A stretch of 64,000 nt of DNA, taken from contig NZ_LT615367.1 of assembly GCF_900095885.1 (NCBI RefSeq), positions 2,356,001 to 2,420,000 of the forward strand, read 5' to 3'. A program made the position numbers and the translations under genes. A model generated the notes under the pieces. The model had not been told where the DNA came from. It did no database searches and was given only the letters and a program-made list of their open reading frames with translations. Position 1 is the first letter of the stretch, and each line of letters starts with the position of its first letter. Source of the DNA: Dickeya aquatica. GTDB taxonomy: Bacteria > Pseudomonadota > Gammaproteobacteria > Enterobacterales > Enterobacteriaceae. This document shows positions 1-8,823 of this stretch, in pieces.

Positions 1-857
1 AGCCGCCGCGCAACGCCATCGTCATCAAGTTGACGCGCCCGCACGAGCGCAGCCGCTTCTTTTCACTATTGATGATGCAGGATAACGCCGGAGCCGTAAT
101 CGGTGCGCTTATCGGCAGCGCACTGATGCAATATAACTTTTCCGTTGTCTGCTGGGCCGGTGCGGCAGTGTTCGTTCTGGCCGCGTTGCTCAACGCACTG
201 CTGCTGCCAGCCTACCGCATTTCTACTGTCCGCACCCCTATCCGTGAAGGGTTGCTGCGCGTGATGCGCGATCGCCGTTTTGTGGTGTATGTCCTGACCC
301 TGACTGGTTATTTTATGCTGGGTGTTCAGGTGTTACTGATGATGCCGATTATGGTCAATGAGCTGGCGGGCAGTCCGTCGGCGGTAAAATGGATGTATGC
401 CATTGAGGCCTCGCTCTCCTTGCTGCTGCTCTACCCCATCGCCCGCTGGAGTGAAAAACGCTACCGTCTGGAACAGCGGCTGATGTTTGGTTTATTCATC
501 ATGACAATTAGCCTGCTGCCGATGGGAGTGATGAACAGTTTGTCGTCGCTGCTGATGCTGATTGGCCTGTTTTATATCGGCTCTATCATTGCCGAACCCG
601 CGCGTGAAACGCTGGGCGCGTCGCTGGCGGATGCCCGGGCACGGGGCAGCTATATGGGCTTTAGCCGTATGGGGCTGGCGCTGGGCGGCGCGCTTGGTTA
701 CAGCGGCGGCGGCTGGTTGTTTGATACCGGAAAAGCCCTCGGCCAACCCACCTTACCGTGGTTCATGCTCAGTATTATTGGCATGTTGACGCTGGCGGCA
801 CTTTATTGGCAGTTTTACCTGCATCGCTCAGCCCCGGCTATGGTGAGCGAGCATTGA
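1..857 (+). CDS. mdtH: MdtH multidrug efflux MFS transporter (5' end outside window)
   Basis: The open frame enters from the left edge (first full codon at base 3) and runs 285 codons to TGA at 855-857. The visible part resembles the C-terminal two thirds of enterobacterial MdtH, a roughly 400-residue drug:proton antiporter of the inner membrane. Recognisable stretches are [19 protein letters not shown] near the start, [12 protein letters not shown] in the middle and [18 protein letters not shown] near the end, with several hydrophobic membrane segments between them. It is followed by grxB and yceB as in E. coli. The true start codon lies before the window. Confidence 0.93.
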   Translation, partial: PPRNAIVIKLTRPHERSRFFSLLMMQDNAGAVIGALIGSALMQYNFSVVCWAGAAVFVLAALLNALLLPAYRISTVRTPIREGLLRVMRDRRFVVYVLTLTGYFMLGVQVLLMMPIMVNELAGSPSAVKWMYAIEASLSLLLLYPIARWSEKRYRLEQRLMFGLFIMTISLLPMGVMNSLSSLLMLIGLFYIGSIIAEPARETLGASLADARARGSYMGFSRMGLALGGALGYSGGGWLFDTGKALGQPTLPWFMLSIIGMLTLAALYWQFYLHRSAPAMVSEH

Positions 858-969
858 CCTGTTTCCCGATACACACCGCGATTTGCTACATAGACGTATT
901 GCGCTTATCGCAAGATAATTCCACCCGATATAATGACGTCCTGCTATTGCCTGACGTTAAGGAATCAGA

Positions 970-1617
970 ATGAAACTGTTTGTTTATGACCACTGCCCTT
1001 TTTGTGTAAAAGCCCGCATGATTTTCGGCCTGAAACATCTGCCAGTGGAATTACAGGTGTTATCTAACGATGACGAAGCCACCCCTATCGCGATGGTCGG
1101 ACAAAAAATGGTGCCAATCCTGCAAAAAGAGGATGGCAGCTACATGCCGGAAAGCCTGGATATTGTGCAATACATCGATGCGCTGGATGGCAAACCACAA
1201 CTGACCGGCCCGACGAACCCGGCTATCGAGGCCTGGATCCGCCGTGTTTATGATTACGCGCCACGCCTGTTAATCCCGCGCTTTGCGCGTGCCGATTTCG
1301 AAGAGTTCAAAACCGACGCCGGCCGTCACTATTTTGTCCATAAAAAGAGGGGCAAATTGGCCCGTTTCGATGATCTGCTCGCCCAAAGCGCTGAGCTGAT
1401 AAGCCAACTGGAAGCCGATTTACAGCAACTGGACTCACTGATTGCCTCACCTGACGCCTGTAACGGTACGTTATCGCTGGATGACATTCACCTGTTCGCG
1501 CTGTTGCGCTCGCTGACCATTGTGGCAGATGTCAACGTGCCTGCCGCCGTTGCTACCTATTGCGACACACTTTCCCGACAGACAAAGGTAGACCTGCTGC
1601 TGGAGCAGGCGCAGTAA
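970..1617 (+). CDS. grxB: Glutaredoxin 2 (GrxB)
   Basis: This 215-residue protein matches the length of GrxB, the GST-like glutaredoxin that reduces protein disulfides with glutathione in the cytoplasm. An N-terminal thioredoxin-like domain carries the redox motif CPFC at residues 9-12; the E. coli protein has CPYC, so the middle aromatic residue differs. The cis-proline segment MVPIL and the PESLDIVQYID segment typical of the family follow, then an all-helical C-terminal domain. The start ATG has GGAATCAG just upstream. The gene sits between mdtH and yceB, the usual enterobacterial order. Confidence 0.95.
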   Translation: MKLFVYDHCPFCVKARMIFGLKHLPVELQVLSNDDEATPIAMVGQKMVPILQKEDGSYMPESLDIVQYIDALDGKPQLTGPTNPAIEAWIRRVYDYAPRLLIPRFARADFEEFKTDAGRHYFVHKKRGKLARFDDLLAQSAELISQLEADLQQLDSLIASPDACNGTLSLDDIHLFALLRSLTIVADVNVPAAVATYCDTLSRQTKVDLLLEQAQ

Positions 1618-1731
1618 TCCTCTACGCCGCCAGCGGGGTTTAAGTCTTTTCCGATTGGCGCGCCCCCCGAAATATCGCACCCTGCCGACGCCCTCATCCT
1701 GAGGGCATTATGAAAACAAGAGGTTAGCACA

Positions 1732-2295
1732 ATGAGAAATCCGGTCATGGCCGCGTTGCTCTTATTCAGCATCTTGCTACTTGGTGGCTGTGGCCCACTG
1801 ACGCAATACAGCCTGAGCGAGCAGGAAATTAATCAGTATCTGCAACAGCATAATGATTATCAGAAAACGCTGGGGGTGCAGGGCGTGATGGATGCAAAAA
1901 TTACCCTCACCCATCTCTCAAGTCAGATTGGCCGCACCGAACCGGGAAAAGTCACACTCAGTAGCGATGCGAATGTCGATCTCCATTCATTGCTGGGTTC
2001 ACAGCAGGCAGCACTAAAACTCACGCTAAAAGCCCAACCGGTTTTTGATAAGCAAAACGGTGCTATCTACCTAAAAGAGATGGAGCTGGTGGACTACAGC
2101 GTTCAGCCACAAGCGCTACAAACCGTATTGCAAACGCTAATACCCTACCTGAGATCGTCACTCACCGGCTATTTTGACCAGAAACCGGCCTATGTGCTCA
2201 GCCCCGAGCACAGCAGTAAAGAGGCACTGGCCAGAAAACTCGCCAAAGGCATTGATGTCAAACCCGGCCAGTTAGTTATCATGCTGACGGATTAA
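1732..2295 (+). CDS. yceB: YceB-like outer membrane lipoprotein (DUF1439)
   Basis: The product has 187 residues, close to E. coli YceB. It begins with a lipoprotein signal peptide: a hydrophobic run followed by the lipobox LGGC with the lipidated cysteine at residue 20. The rest is soluble and rich in beta-type sequence, ending in the family-typical PGQLVIMLTD. The start ATG follows AAGAGG at a good distance. Position directly after grxB supports the name. The function of the family is not established; E. coli YceB is only known as a putative lipid-binding lipoprotein. Confidence 0.9.
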   Translation: MRNPVMAALLLFSILLLGGCGPLTQYSLSEQEINQYLQQHNDYQKTLGVQGVMDAKITLTHLSSQIGRTEPGKVTLSSDANVDLHSLLGSQQAALKLTLKAQPVFDKQNGAIYLKEMELVDYSVQPQALQTVLQTLIPYLRSSLTGYFDQKPAYVLSPEHSSKEALARKLAKGIDVKPGQLVIMLTD

Positions 2296-2313
2296 CGGTG
2301 CTGATAAACCAAA

Positions 2314-2330
2314 GGGCAGCGATGCTGCCC
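2314..2330. terminator. Hairpin between convergent yceB and ycdY
   Basis: A perfect 7-bp stem (GGGCAGC / GCTGCCC, 3-base loop) lies in the 46-bp gap between the convergent genes. It has no T-run on either strand, so terminator activity is plausible but weak. Confidence 0.4.
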
Positions 2331-2341
2331 GGTATGGACAT

Positions 2342-2920
2342 TCAGGCAGACTCTGCGTCATCGTTCCCTTCATCAGCATCAGCTTCTGCCAGCTCATCAC
2401 GCATTGCCTCCAGCGCTTCACGACAAATTATCGCAAGCGTCCGATAGAACGGCGTTGTGGCATGACTTTCCAGCTTACCGAGAAAGCGATCGCTCCAGGT
2501 CAACACATAGTCGTCAAACAGCGCCGACTGTGCTGCGGTTTCATCTTCCTGAGCCTGATCCTCAAGCCAGGATGCCGCCAGCAGCAATGAACCGAACTTG
2601 TCAGCCGGCCCCTCGCCTAACGGCATGCCACGCTGTTGTAAAAAGGTGCGTACCTCGGTTTCCGGTGCCTCCTCCAGCCAGTCGCCACGCCGTGGTGGTA
2701 CTGCCGGAGCGGCACCAAACAACGCATCATAATCGGCCTGAAGCGCCGGAACATCGACACTGCGCTGCCAGCGAGCCATCAGTTCATCCTGAGCCAGCGG
2801 CCACTGCTGCGCCAGCTTGCCCTGACTAATCAGATTCAGCAGCGGCTCCAGCAACGGGTCTTGCGGCGGGCGGTTAAACAGGGTGCCGAGAATACGGCAC
2901 ACCATAGAAAATTCATTCAT
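2342..2920 (-). CDS. ycdY: YcdY-like TorD/DmsD-family chaperone
   Basis: The 192-residue protein belongs to the TorD/DmsD group of redox-enzyme maturation chaperones and is close in length to E. coli YcdY. Supporting stretches are the N-terminal helix MVCRILGTLFNRPP, the YDALFG segment and the downstream SDRFLGKLESHATTPFYRTLA block, which is characteristic of the family. The C-terminus is very acidic (ADADEGNDDAESA). In E. coli YcdY is reported to act with the phosphatase YcdX in swarming. Here it also lies directly downstream of ycdX with a 72-bp gap, so the two are probably co-transcribed. Confidence 0.88.
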   Translation of the reverse strand: MNEFSMVCRILGTLFNRPPQDPLLEPLLNLISQGKLAQQWPLAQDELMARWQRSVDVPALQADYDALFGAAPAVPPRRGDWLEEAPETEVRTFLQQRGMPLGEGPADKFGSLLLAASWLEDQAQEDETAAQSALFDDYVLTWSDRFLGKLESHATTPFYRTLAIICREALEAMRDELAEADADEGNDDAESA

Positions 2921-2992
2921 GTTATCTACCTGTCAACAGGGACATATTCTGCATCCCTTTGGGTATGGGCGATGACGGGCCAAACAGCACCG

Positions 2993-3730
2993 TCACCAAT
3001 TCGCAAACTCAGCGATAGCGGGTTTACCGCGCCGTTCCAGAAAATCCAGCACCCGACGCGGGCTGACATTCAACACGCGATCCTCGGGAAAATCAACGTC
3101 CTGCAAAATTCGCTCACAGTGAGGAAATTCCCCTAATGACCAGGCAACATGGGAATCCGATCCTAATGCCAGATACCCGCCCGCATCACGCACCGCCTGA
3201 GCAACGGCCAGGCAATTCGCCTCGCTGCCTTTGCGGGAATGGGCAAATGAAGAATTATTCAGTTCCAGCGCCACCTGGTATTTTGCAGCGGCCTGAGCAA
3301 CAGCCTGAATATCAATGGGAAATTTGGGGTTACCGGGGTGACTGATAATGTGCACGGCACCCTGTGCCATAGCCGCGATCATCGCTTCAGTATGGGTGTC
3401 TCTGTCTTGCGGTGCGAACACCGGCTCATGGAAACCGGCTATCACCAAATCCAGGCCATCGAGCATCGGGCCGGTACAATCAATATCCCCGGCCCGGTTT
3501 TTGATATTGGCCTCAATACCACGCAAAATACCTACACCGTCAACCGCGCGAGGCCACACCCGCATATTGATAAAATGCCAGTAATGCGGTGCATCAGCCA
3601 TATCCGGGCCGTGATCGGTAATCGCAATAAGTTGAATCTGGCGGGCTTTCGCTTGCACCACATAATCATGCAGGGTGCTATAAGCATGCGTACTGGCAAC
3701 CGTATGCATGTGTAAATCAACGGGATACAT
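2993..3730 (-). CDS. ycdX: YcdX PHP-domain phosphatase
   Basis: The product has 245 residues, the size of the trinuclear-zinc PHP phosphatase YcdX. Metal-binding motifs of the PHP fold are visible: VDLHMHT (H7, H9), ITDHGPDM (H40), GIEAN in the first third, HIISHPGNP in the middle and GSDSHVAW near the end. Members hydrolyse phosphomonoesters in the cytoplasm. The gene is the first of a two-gene minus-strand unit with ycdY. Its start ATG follows AGGAGAAGCC, a good ribosome binding site. Confidence 0.93.
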   Translation of the reverse strand: MYPVDLHMHTVASTHAYSTLHDYVVQAKARQIQLIAITDHGPDMADAPHYWHFINMRVWPRAVDGVGILRGIEANIKNRAGDIDCTGPMLDGLDLVIAGFHEPVFAPQDRDTHTEAMIAAMAQGAVHIISHPGNPKFPIDIQAVAQAAAKYQVALELNNSSFAHSRKGSEANCLAVAQAVRDAGGYLALGSDSHVAWSLGEFPHCERILQDVDFPEDRVLNVSPRRVLDFLERRGKPAIAEFANW

Positions 3731-3945
3731 GGCTTCTCCTGACTCGCATTAATAAGGCAGCATAGCATTTATCCTCTCTGGAGGCAGCCAGTGAGGCAAC
3801 GCCGTCACCAGAAATTAACCCCCGGACAACACACCGTGCGGGTTGCCATATCGATATTCCCGGTATCGAAAAAGACAGTAAATGGTGAGAAAAACAGCAA
3901 ATTGCGCTAACTTTAGCTAAACGCGCATTTTTATGAAAAAGTGTA

Positions 3946-3974
3946 TTGACGCTGCACCCAATTTTCCCTAGAGT
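3946..3974 (+). promoter_or_regulatory. Sigma-70 promoter of tRNA-Ser
   Basis: TTGACG (3946-3951) and TAGAGT (3969-3974) are separated by exactly 17 bp. They lie about 30 bp before the tRNA, with a GC-rich discriminator (AGCGCCCCG) of the kind seen at stringently controlled stable-RNA promoters. Confidence 0.75.
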
Positions 3975-4004
3975 AGCGCCCCGTTGCCCTGACAGGCAAC
4001 GTCC

Positions 4005-4094
4005 GGTGAGGTGTCCGAGTGGCTGAAGGAGCACGCCTGGAAAGTGTGTATACGTGAAAACGTATCGAGGGTTCGAATCCCTCCCTCACCGCCA
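4005..4094 (+). tRNA. tRNA-Ser(GGA)
   Basis: The 90-base sequence forms a class II tRNA. The acceptor strands GGTGAGG and CCTCACC pair, and the D arm contains GAGTGGCTGAAGG. The anticodon stem encloses CTGGAAA with anticodon GGA at 4039-4041. A long variable arm follows, then the T arm with GGTTCGAATCC, discriminator G at 4091 and encoded CCA at 4092-4094. The sequence is very close to the E. coli serW/serX type. It lies downstream of ycdX, which fits the E. coli arrangement. Confidence 0.97.
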
Positions 4095-4144
4095 CTTTAA
4101 GAGTAAAGTCAAACAGTTAGATATTGATTTTGCCACGCATAAAA

Positions 4145-4167
4145 GTTCGCTCAGGCGAACTTTTTTT
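4145..4167 (+). terminator. Rho-independent terminator of the tRNA-Ser transcript
   Basis: The stem GTTCGC / GCGAAC with a TCAG loop is followed by seven T at 4161-4167. It lies 50 bases after the tRNA. Confidence 0.85.
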
Positions 4168-4343
4168 GTCTCTGCCCCACGCATGCCGCATTGAAATCTG
4201 CGCCTTATCTTCTGCTTGCAAAGAAAGCTTTAAGACATACTCAAGCTCTGCATCAGCAGGTTTTCCGATACCGGCGCTAGCTGACCGGATTGAATCGTTA
4301 CCTGTCCACTATTTGGCGGAGAATATCCATTCTAACAAGTGAT

Positions 4344-4361
4344 CCCCGACTTAAGCCGGGG
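4344..4361 (-). terminator. Possible terminator hairpin after the sulfur operon
   Basis: CCCCG and CGGGG pair around an 8-base loop about 25 bases beyond the desulfurase stop codon. No clear U-run follows on the minus strand, so this is tentative. The rest of 4168-4386 shows no gene. Confidence 0.3.
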
Positions 4362-4386
4362 GATAAAGGGACGTCGCGCGCGCAGA

Positions 4387-5892
4387 CTAGCGCGCAACCA
4401 ATTGGGTAATGCTCTCTGCCAGAAAATCAATTTCTTGCGGCGTATTGTAAAAAGCCAGAGAGGGTCTTACGGTTCCTTCATGACCAAAATGACGCAAAAT
4501 GGGCTGCGCGCAATGGTGCCCTGAGCGTACCGCGATCCCAGCTTGACTGAGATGACGCCCGACGGCCTCATTCTCATGACCCGCCAACACAAACGACAGC
4601 ACACTAGTCTTCTGCGCTGCGGTGCCAACCAGCGTCAAACCAGGAATGCGCGACAGCTTTTCGATACCGTATTCCAGCAGTGCATGTTCGTACTGGGCGA
4701 TATTTTCGATCCCAAGCGTCGTCACATAATCGATAGCGGCCCCCAGCCCCACGGCATCCGCAATGTTACCGGTGCCTGCCTCGAACTTGTTCGGAGCAGG
4801 TTGATAGCGCGTCAGTTCAAACGTCACATCGGCGATCATGTTGCCGCCGCCCTGATAGGGTTGCGCCTCGTCCCACACCTCTTGCTTGCCATACACCACG
4901 CCGATCCCGGTGGGGCCGAAGATCTTATGGCCGGAAAACACGAAAAAGTCGGCATCCAGCGCCGTGACATTCACGGGGATATGTGAGACAGATTGCGCGC
5001 CGTCAATGGCGATACGCACCCCAAAGCGGTGTGCAATCGCCACCAGTTCCTGAATTGGCGTCACCGTTCCCAGTGCATTAGAAACATGCGTTGCCGAAAC
5101 AAACCGGGTTCTGTCGTTAAACAGACGCGCATACTCCTCGACGATCAGTTGGCCGTGTTCATCAACCGGTGCGACACGGACAACCGCCCCCGTTTCTTGC
5201 GCCACCAACTGCCACGGCACAATATTGGCGTGATGCTCCAGCAGCGTGAGGATGATTTCCATCCCCGGGCGCAGCAGCGGTTTCACGTAGCTGTGCGCAA
5301 TCAGGTTAATGCCTTCCGTGGTGCCACGCACAAAGACAATGTTCTCTGGCCCCGGAGCCCCGAGAAAACGCGCTATTTTTTCGCGCGATGCTTCATAAGC
5401 ATCCGTGGAGCGGGCAGCCAAGACGTGCGCTGCGCGGTGCACGTTAGAGTTTTCATGCAGGTAATAGTGGCTAATACGCTCAATCACCTGACGTGGCCGC
5501 TGTGTGGTGGCAGCATTGTCTAACCATACCAGCGGTTTGCCGTCCACCTGTTCAGATAAAATGGGAAAATCCGCGCGGATACGTTCCACCGGCACCTGAC
5601 CGACTCGCGCCAACGGTGCGGGAGTCCAGAGTGATGATGTTCCCGCCGTGGCGGCGGCAAGCGCACCCGATGGCGCACTCGCTTGGCCCAAAGGCACTAC
5701 GCGCGGCGTATAAGCAGGGTCACTATCACGCGAGACAGGCGTTGCGCTGCCCAACAGCGCCAACAGATCGCGCTCATCAGGCAATCCATAATCCCGTGCC
5801 GAGGGACGGTGCTCCAAATTCCCTGACCATGCATCGGGCAAGCCCGGTGGTGTCAGAGTGCGGTTATTGATAGTCCGGTTATTGATAGTCAT
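4387..5892 (-). CDS. Group II (SufS-type) cysteine desulfurase, likely encapsulin cargo
   Basis: The 501-residue protein removes sulfur from L-cysteine to give alanine and an enzyme persulfide, using PLP. The catalytic core starts near residue 103 (RADFPILSEQ). The PLP lysine is K323 in SGHKIFGPTG and the catalytic cysteine is C461 in RSGHHCAQP, both typical of SufS. About 100 extra N-terminal residues are rich in Pro, Ala, Ser and Thr and look disordered. Family 2A encapsulin cargo desulfurases carry such extensions as targeting domains. The ATG at 5892 overlaps the end of the encapsulin gene by 14 bp and has GGGTGA upstream. The frame is open further upstream but would run inside the shell gene. 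The extension begins with a tandem TINNR-TINNR. Role as internal cargo is inferred from the extension and the neighbour. Confidence 0.93.
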   Translation of the reverse strand: MTINNRTINNRTLTPPGLPDAWSGNLEHRPSARDYGLPDERDLLALLGSATPVSRDSDPAYTPRVVPLGQASAPSGALAAATAGTSSLWTPAPLARVGQVPVERIRADFPILSEQVDGKPLVWLDNAATTQRPRQVIERISHYYLHENSNVHRAAHVLAARSTDAYEASREKIARFLGAPGPENIVFVRGTTEGINLIAHSYVKPLLRPGMEIILTLLEHHANIVPWQLVAQETGAVVRVAPVDEHGQLIVEEYARLFNDRTRFVSATHVSNALGTVTPIQELVAIAHRFGVRIAIDGAQSVSHIPVNVTALDADFFVFSGHKIFGPTGIGVVYGKQEVWDEAQPYQGGGNMIADVTFELTRYQPAPNKFEAGTGNIADAVGLGAAIDYVTTLGIENIAQYEHALLEYGIEKLSRIPGLTLVGTAAQKTSVLSFVLAGHENEAVGRHLSQAGIAVRSGHHCAQPILRHFGHEGTVRPSLAFYNTPQEIDFLAESITQLVAR

Positions 5893-6823
5893 AGTATTCA
5901 CCCACTTCAACGTCCTCCAGCACGGCGATCGCATCATCCGCCAAAATCGCCGCAGAGCAATAAAGTGAGAGCAGGTAGGAAGCCACACCGTTGTCATCGA
6001 TGCCACGAAAGCGCACTGACAGCCCACGCGATTGCTCGTTGGGCAACCCGGATTGATAAAGCCCCAATACACCACGCTTGGCCTCACCAGAGCGAATCAG
6101 CAGGATATTGGTTTTCCCCCCCTTGCCTTTCGGGTTCTTTAAACCGTCAACAAACAGCTTGTCAGAAGGGATCAGCGGGATGCCGCGCCATAAAATAAAG
6201 GTACCGCCATGCAGGTTAGCGGTAACTGGCGGCACACCACGACGCGTGGCCTCACGCTGAAATGCGGCAATCGCACGCGGATGCGCCAGGAAGAAAGAAG
6301 GTTCTTTCCACACCCTGGAGATCAACTCATCCAGATCATCTGGCGTTGGGCGTCCGTTACGTGTCTGAATGCGCTGCGATTCAGCGATATTATTCAATAA
6401 TCCGTAGTCATCATTATTGATCAATTGGCTTTCCTGACGCTCCCTGAGACTCTCAATCGCCAGTGCAATCTGTTCTGACGCCTGATCGAACGGTGAACTG
6501 TAGAGATCGGCAATCTTGGTATCGACGTTAACGATGGTGGCAATCGAGTCCAACTGATATTCACGCGGCTGTGTCTGGTATTCAATATAACCTTTCGGGA
6601 TCTCAATGCGGGTGGGGTCCTGGCTGCACAGCACATCCAGCGGCGTATCCCCCTCCACCACTTTGTTAACGCGATAAATGCCAGACTCCAACCCTTTATA
6701 ATCGAGGAAACGGCTTACCCAGCGTGGCGTAATTGCCCCAAATTGCGGTGCGGTTTTGGTGACGTTAGCCAGTTGATAAGCGGCTTCGCGTCCCAATGCA
6801 TTAATGATTTTTTGTTCTGCCAT
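5879..6823 (-). CDS. Family 2A encapsulin shell protein (SrpI-like)
   Basis: The 314-residue protein resembles the SrpI group of family 2A encapsulins, HK97-fold shell proteins that assemble into a closed nanocompartment. Recognisable parts are the N-terminal arm (ALGREAAYQLANVTKTAPQF), the extended loop with PREYQLDSIATIV, a central helix with DYGLLNNIAESQRI, and the C-terminal RGLSVRFRGIDDNGVASYLLSLYCSAA. The ATG at 6823 follows AAAGGT. It lies 44 bp after the ThiF-rhodanese gene and overlaps the desulfurase gene by 14 bp, so shell and cargo are probably made together. Published work on this family reports storage of elemental sulfur from cysteine. No phage head, tail or portal genes are nearby, so a prophage capsid is unlikely. 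Confidence 0.92.
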   Translation of the reverse strand: MAEQKIINALGREAAYQLANVTKTAPQFGAITPRWVSRFLDYKGLESGIYRVNKVVEGDTPLDVLCSQDPTRIEIPKGYIEYQTQPREYQLDSIATIVNVDTKIADLYSSPFDQASEQIALAIESLRERQESQLINNDDYGLLNNIAESQRIQTRNGRPTPDDLDELISRVWKEPSFFLAHPRAIAAFQREATRRGVPPVTANLHGGTFILWRGIPLIPSDKLFVDGLKNPKGKGGKTNILLIRSGEAKRGVLGLYQSGLPNEQSRGLSVRFRGIDDNGVASYLLSLYCSAAILADDAIAVLEDVEVGEYYDYQ

Positions 6824-6867
6824 GATGATACCTTTGTCTTATTTTCCGAAAATAAAGAGGATGACTC

Positions 6868-8043
6868 TCAGTACTGAGGCAAACGGGGATCCACTTCCCG
6901 CGCCCAAGCGTTAATACCATCTTTCAAATTCAACACGCGGCCTGTATAGCCAGCACGCTGAAGCGCACGGATGGCGAAAATACTGCGCTGCCCAATCTTG
7001 CAGAGGAAAACCGCCTCTACCGCAGGATCGAATTCATCAATACGTCGCACGATTTGACCGAGTGGCATCACCTTAGCCTGAGGAAATTTCACAATCGCCC
7101 GCTCGTGAGGCTCACGGATATCAATCAGTTGAACGGGTTTACCCGATTCCAGCCACACCTGTAGCTCCTTCGCGGTGACGCTCTCGATAGGTACTTCTTC
7201 GTTTGAGGGTTTAAGGCCGCAAAACTCCTCATAATCGATCAGTTCGTGAATAGTTGGATGCTCGCCGCACACCGGGCAACCGGGATCTTTCTCCAGCCGC
7301 AATTCACGCTGTTTCATCTGCCACACATCCAGCAGCAACAGGCGACCTATCAGGCTATCGCTACCGCCAACAATCAGTTTGATCACCTCGGCGGCCTGAA
7401 TAGTACCGACAATGCCGGGCAGTACCCCCACCACACCGCCCTCGGAGCAGGAAGGCACTAGCCCTGGAGGCGGCGGTGCTGGATACAGGCAGCGGTAGCA
7501 CGGGCCAGCTTTGGCATAAAACACGCTGGCCTGCCCTTCGAACTGGAAAATGGAACCATAAACCGTGGGTTTGCCTGACAGTACGCACGCATCGTTGATC
7601 AGATATCGGGTGGGATAGTTATCGGTGCCATCAACAACAATGTCGTACTCCCGAATAATATCGAGCGCATTTTTACTGTTCAGCGAGGTGTTGTAAGTCA
7701 CAACCTGAATATCAGGGTTGATGGCTTTGATTTTGTCTTTGGCTGAAGCCACTTTCGGGCGATCGATGTCTTTAGTGGTATGAATAATCTGGCGTTGCAG
7801 GTTAGAAACCTCAACGAAATCAAAATCCACAATCCCTAATGTGCCAACGCCTGCTGCGGCCAGATAAAGCGCAACCGGCGCGCCTAATCCACCGGTGCCA
7901 ACCAACAGCACCTTCGCGCTTTTCAGTCGCTGTTGTCCCTCTAATCCCACTTCCGGCAGCAATAAATGGCGGCTGTAGCGAGCTATCTCAGCATGAGATA
8001 GCGTAGCCAGGCGGTCGTCAGGAATGATGCTCGGTGTACTCAT
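6868..8043 (-). CDS. ThiF/MoeB-type adenylyltransferase with C-terminal rhodanese domain (MoeZ-like)
   Basis: The 391-residue protein should adenylate the C-terminus of a ubiquitin-like sulfur carrier and transfer sulfur to it as a thiocarboxylate. The ATP loop GTGGLGAP lies at about residues 49-56, DFDFVEVSNLQRQ follows, and VDGTDNYPTR lies in the middle. Zinc-type cysteine pairs are visible in CYRC and CPVC. The rhodanese domain begins near residue 285, with the active-site loop CKIGQRS starting at C348. The start overlaps the carrier gene by four bases (ATGA), so the two are translationally coupled. Domain order matches MoeZ and MoeBR proteins. Confidence 0.93.
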   Translation of the reverse strand: MSTPSIIPDDRLATLSHAEIARYSRHLLLPEVGLEGQQRLKSAKVLLVGTGGLGAPVALYLAAAGVGTLGIVDFDFVEVSNLQRQIIHTTKDIDRPKVASAKDKIKAINPDIQVVTYNTSLNSKNALDIIREYDIVVDGTDNYPTRYLINDACVLSGKPTVYGSIFQFEGQASVFYAKAGPCYRCLYPAPPPPGLVPSCSEGGVVGVLPGIVGTIQAAEVIKLIVGGSDSLIGRLLLLDVWQMKQRELRLEKDPGCPVCGEHPTIHELIDYEEFCGLKPSNEEVPIESVTAKELQVWLESGKPVQLIDIREPHERAIVKFPQAKVMPLGQIVRRIDEFDPAVEAVFLCKIGQRSIFAIRALQRAGYTGRVLNLKDGINAWAREVDPRLPQY

Positions 8044-8330
8044 ACCATCGCCTCTGTACCACCGGCAATGGCGGGCACCAGTAACACTTCATCGCCCGAA
8101 TTGATTGGCGTTGCCAGACCACCACTGTGTTTAATATTGGTGTCGCCCACATACAGGTTGATAAACGTGCGCAGTTCACCTGTCTCGTCATACAGATGCT
8201 GCTGAATATCGGGGTAACGCGTTGCCAGTGCTGCAACCAGTTGGCCGACAGTGCTGCCTTCCAGACTGACTTTGCCCTGTCCCTCGGTAAACGCACGTAA
8301 TGCAGTAGGAATTAATAATGTGGCTGCCAT
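8040..8330 (-). CDS. CysO/ThiS/MoaD-like sulfur carrier with five residues after Gly-Gly
   Basis: The 96-residue beta-grasp protein resembles the sulfur carrier CysO used in thiocarboxylate-dependent cysteine synthesis. LLIPTALRAFTEG at the start and NSGDEVLLVPAIAGG near the end are typical. The Gly-Gly that would be activated is at residues 90-91 and is followed by TEAMV, so the protein as translated cannot be adenylated at its glycine. Comparable tails are known on QbsE- and HcyS-type carriers, where a JAMM protease trims them. A JAMM gene lies immediately upstream. The chosen ATG at 8330 has AGAGAAGC upstream; a longer reading exists to 8426 but starts with basic, unrelated sequence. Confidence 0.88.
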   Translation of the reverse strand: MAATLLIPTALRAFTEGQGKVSLEGSTVGQLVAALATRYPDIQQHLYDETGELRTFINLYVGDTNIKHSGGLATPINSGDEVLLVPAIAGGTEAMV

Positions 8331-8394
8331 TGCTTCTCTCTCTGTCTGTTCTATAGGGTGATAAAAGCGTGTCTTCGCTGTTCGGCGCGTCATG

Positions 8395-8823
8395 TCACGG
8401 CACCGTTTGCACACGCTCCTGTTCAAAATGTTGTCTGTTCGGCGTCAATCGCCAGCTGGTCAGATCCCCAGCCTGCCGTTCGGCAACCGCCACAATGATG
8501 TAGGCGTAAAAAGGCAGAGCGTGCTCACGGTCATACCCGGACGGAATGGCAGGATGATCGGGATGCGAGTGGTAAAAACCCACCACATCAACGCCCTGCG
8601 CCAATGCCGTGCGTTCAGCCCGCAATGAGTCGTCGGCGGTTATCACAAAGCGGTGGTATTGCTCTTCGGATTCCCGCGCATTTACGATGGGTAAAATTGC
8701 AGTGACCCGGGCATCCCCATTGGTTGAAAAATGGCCCAACAGAGCGCCGCAGCACTCATTGGGATAGGCTTTTTCACCTTCTTGCCTAATCTGATGCGCA
8801 ATATCAGTGGTTAACTCAATCAT
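8395..8823 (-). CDS. JAMM/MPN+ metalloprotease (Mec-like)
   Basis: The 142-residue protein has the complete JAMM zinc signature: E23 in NECCGALLG, then HSHPDHPAIPSGYD with H85, H87, S95 and D98. Bacterial Mec releases cysteine from the CysO-cysteine adduct, and related enzymes trim sulfur-carrier tails. Both roles are plausible here because of the adjacent carrier and synthase. The ATG at 8823 overlaps the end of the synthase gene by 8 bp; in-frame ATGs at 8832 and 8850 are alternatives. The carrier gene follows after 64 bp. Confidence 0.9.
   Translation of the reverse strand: MIELTTDIAHQIRQEGEKAYPNECCGALLGHFSTNGDARVTAILPIVNARESEEQYHRFVITADDSLRAERTALAQGVDVVGFYHSHPDHPAIPSGYDREHALPFYAYIIVAVAERQAGDLTSWRLTPNRQHFEQERVQTVP

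Noticed and set aside
3717..4034. 105-codon minus-strand frame over the tRNA promoter
   Set aside because: It overlaps the tRNA, its promoter and the ycdX start; no family resemblance.
4005..4094. tRNA-Ser 3' end as attachment site for a genomic island carrying the sulfur operon
   Set aside because: No second copy of the GGTTCGAATCC-to-CCA end was seen in the window and no integrase lies next to the tRNA.
5879..6823. Prophage HK97 major capsid
   Set aside because: No phage structural genes nearby; it is coupled to a cysteine desulfurase and sulfur genes and matches SrpI-type shells.
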